The notes beneath the pieces are model-generated. The model was not told the origin of the DNA. It ran no database searches and saw only the letters and a program-made list of their open reading frames with translations. From assembly GCA_902575725.1 (NCBI GenBank), contig CACGSS010000010.1, positions 1 to 16,070 of the forward strand: a stretch of DNA of 16,070 nt, in the 5' to 3' direction. Of the stretch, positions 14,416 through 16,070 are shown in pieces (within the stretch, counting starts at the first letter, position 1; every line of letters starts with the position of its first letter). The stretch is from an uncultured Alphaproteobacteria bacterium. GTDB lineage: Bacteria > Pseudomonadota > Alphaproteobacteria > HIMB59. The translations under genes were made by a program, and so were the position numbers.

Positions 14416-15765
14416 CTAATTCATTTCGCCATTGGACAATAAATCAGCCAGTAGAAAAGAAAGCTCTAATGATTGATTAACATTTAGTCTTGGGTCACAA
14501 AACGTATGGTATCTATCACCTAAATTTTCATCTTTAATATCATCAGGCCCACCGACACATTCAGTAACATCTAAACCTGTTAATTCAAGGTGAACGCCTC
14601 CTGCGACTGAACCCTCTGATTTATGAATTTCAAAAAAAGACTGAATTTCTTTAAAAATATTCTCAGTAGCTCTTGTTTTATAGCCAGATTTACTTGTAGA
14701 TGTATTTCCATGCATAGGATCACATATCCATGTAAGATTAAGACCGAGTTTATTAATTTCTTTCAATAAATCAGGGTATTTTGAATTAATTTTATCTGCT
14801 CCCATTCTAACAATAAGTGTAAGTCTCCCACCTTCATTTTCGGGATTCAGTATCTCAATATTTTTTTTTAAATCATCAATGGTTGTAGATGGACCTACTT
14901 TAAGACCTAAAGGGTTTTTTATACCACTTAAATAGTGTATGTGAGCACCATTAGGATCTCTAGTTCTATCACCAACCCACAAAAAATGAGAATTTACATT
15001 GTACCACTCACCTGTAGTACTATCTATTCTTGTAAAAGCTTGTTCATAAGGTAAAAGAAGTGCTTCATGGCTTGTGTAAAAATCTGTCTCTCTTAGTTCT
15101 CTTGTATTTTTTTCATTTACACCACAGGCATTCATAAATTTTATACACTCTGCAATTTTTTCAGATAATTCTTTAAATTTTTTTGTTGTATCAAAGTTAT
15201 CTGCAAAATCTAAATTCCATTTATTTAATTGTGTTAAACTAGCAAAACCTCCTTGAGCAAAAGCTCTTAATAAATTTAAAGTTGAAGCTGAATGGTTATA
15301 AGCTCTGATCATTCTTTTAGGGTCTGGTTCTCTAGAGGACTCGTTAAACTCAAATGAATTGATGATATCTCCTCTATAACTAGGTAGCTTTTGACCGTTT
15401 TTTTCTTCAAAGTCTGAGCTTCTTGGTTTAGCAAATTGTCCACCCATTCTCCCTAGTTTAACGACAGGTTTATTAGTAGCAAAAGTCAAAACAACAGACA
15501 TTTGCAATAGTAATTTAAAATTATCTCGAATTGTATTGGGGTTTAATTCCTGAAAGCTCTCAGCACAGTCACCGCCTTGTAAATAAAAGGACTCTCCTTT
15601 TTGAACTTGATAAATATGTGATTTTAGAGACCTAGTCTCACCAGCAAATATTAAAGGAGGCATAGAGGATAATTCCTCTATTACAGAGTCTAAATTACCT
15701 TGATCAGCGTAAGCAGGCATTTGCTTTGCTTCAAAGTTTTTCCAACTATCTTTAGTCCATTTCAT
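14416..15765 (-). CDS. aroF: Class II 3-deoxy-7-phosphoheptulonate (DAHP) synthase
   Basis: A 449-residue plant- and actinobacterial-type (class II) enzyme that joins phosphoenolpyruvate and erythrose 4-phosphate in the first step of the shikimate pathway. The four metal ligands are spaced as in the Mycobacterium enzyme: C67 (GGDCAESF), H352 (CDPMHGNT), E394 (VHLELTG) and D424 (FCDPRLN). KLGRMGGQFAKPRS at 103-116, GDRTRD at 265-270 and GLKVGPS at 287-293 are further hallmarks. It has no long N-terminal or inserted regulatory helices, so control by aromatic amino acids may differ from the mycobacterial form. It heads the minus-strand unit behind a promoter-like TATAAT. Naming of class II genes varies between aroF and aroG. 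Confidence 0.96.
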   Translation of the reverse strand: MKWTKDSWKNFEAKQMPAYADQGNLDSVIEELSSMPPLIFAGETRSLKSHIYQVQKGESFYLQGGDCAESFQELNPNTIRDNFKLLLQMSVVLTFATNKPVVKLGRMGGQFAKPRSSDFEEKNGQKLPSYRGDIINSFEFNESSREPDPKRMIRAYNHSASTLNLLRAFAQGGFASLTQLNKWNLDFADNFDTTKKFKELSEKIAECIKFMNACGVNEKNTRELRETDFYTSHEALLLPYEQAFTRIDSTTGEWYNVNSHFLWVGDRTRDPNGAHIHYLSGIKNPLGLKVGPSTTIDDLKKNIEILNPENEGGRLTLIVRMGADKINSKYPDLLKEINKLGLNLTWICDPMHGNTSTSKSGYKTRATENIFKEIQSFFEIHKSEGSVAGGVHLELTGLDVTECVGGPDDIKDENLGDRYHTFCDPRLNVNQSLELSFLLADLLSNGEMN

Positions 15766-15774
15766 GAGGCAAGG

Positions 15775-15780
15775 ATTATA
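15775..15780 (-). promoter_or_regulatory. -10 element before the DAHP synthase gene
   Basis: A perfect TATAAT on the minus strand ends 9 bases before the DAHP synthase ATG. No good -35 is seen 16-18 bases upstream; the sequence there is T-rich (CTTTTA at 15803-15798). If used, the transcript would start about 2-3 bases before the ATG. There is no Shine-Dalgarno sequence in the interval. The lack of a -35 leaves this less certain than the rpsD promoter. Confidence 0.42.
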
Positions 15781-15806
15781 TTGTTAAATGTATTAAATAA
15801 AAGAAA

Positions 15807-16070
15807 TTATTGGGTTTTAGATTTAAAAGGCCAAATTTTGGGTAGCTTTAATTTAGGTAATGATGGCTCATAACCTGTAGCATAAAAATTATCTATGCTG
15901 GATTGTTTATTATCTGAATACTTTGAATCAATATCTTCATGATTGATAATTCCGATATTATCAACGATATCTACTGTGGTAATTAGGCCATGATTGTCTG
16001 TAATGTAATAGCATTTATCTAAATTTAAATAATCATACGAGCTTTTACCGATTTGATAAGAATTTTTATC
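15807..16070 (-). CDS. C-terminal part of an unrecognised protein
   Basis: The minus strand is open from the window edge to a TAA at 15807-15809, giving 87 residues with no internal start codon, so the gene continues beyond 16070. An 87-codon open frame is long for DNA this AT-rich, and codon choice resembles the neighbours, so it is very likely coding. The visible part has alternating beta-like stretches (CYYITDNHGLITTVDIVDN), an acidic polar section, and a proline/lysine tail, PSLPKLKLPKIWPFKSKTQ. I recognise no family and assign no function. It ends 41 bases before the DAHP synthase ATG, with no hairpin terminator between them. Confidence 0.75.
   Translation of the reverse strand, partial: DKNSYQIGKSSYDYLNLDKCYYITDNHGLITTVDIVDNIGIINHEDIDSKYSDNKQSSIDNFYATGYEPSLPKLKLPKIWPFKSKTQ

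Noticed and set aside
1..16070. CRISPR, insertion sequence, prophage, defence island, tRNA or rRNA genes
   Set aside because: No spaced direct repeats, terminal inverted repeats, transposase or integrase proteins, or tRNA-like cloverleaf were seen; nearly every base is in conserved housekeeping genes.

Overview
The window looks like a chromosomal housekeeping segment from an AT-rich, streamlined alphaproteobacterium (roughly 30% G+C by eye). Proteins such as ribosomal protein S4, the short GluRS, the PurS/PurQ/PurL set and the class II DAHP synthase look alphaproteobacterial. Gene overlaps of 1-16 bases, intergenic gaps of at most 59 bases and A/T-ending codons fit a SAR11-like marine lineage. 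That placement is inference from style; no marker here fixes the species.

Plus strand, 1-7161: one tightly packed unit, sfsA-map-purB-purC-purS-purQ-purL-bolA-grxD. A sigma70-like promoter lies immediately before sfsA, and every junction either overlaps or abuts. The purine genes supply FGAM synthase (PurSQL), SAICAR synthase (PurC) and adenylosuccinate lyase (PurB). The last two genes are the BolA/monothiol-glutaredoxin pair linked to Fe-S cluster handling.

Minus strand, 15765 down to 7190: class II DAHP synthase, a nicotinate phosphoribosyltransferase-like protein, gltX, cysS, citramalate synthase (cimA), a TrmJ-like tRNA methyltransferase, rpsD and a small exported TPR protein. Promoter-like elements stand before the DAHP synthase and before rpsD. 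This unit and the plus-strand unit converge on a single GC-rich hairpin at 7164-7186. At the right edge (15807-16070, minus strand) is the C-terminal end of an unrecognised protein that was not called as a gene because it has no start inside the window.

I found no mobile element, CRISPR array, RNA gene, phage gene, defence system or obviously new multi-gene system. The most unusual signal is regulatory. All three promoter-like elements end their -10 box only 8, 9 and 10 bases before the start codon, without a Shine-Dalgarno sequence between, which predicts leaderless or nearly leaderless mRNAs. Two genes (purB, trmJ) also start with TTG inside a TTGA stop-start overlap.
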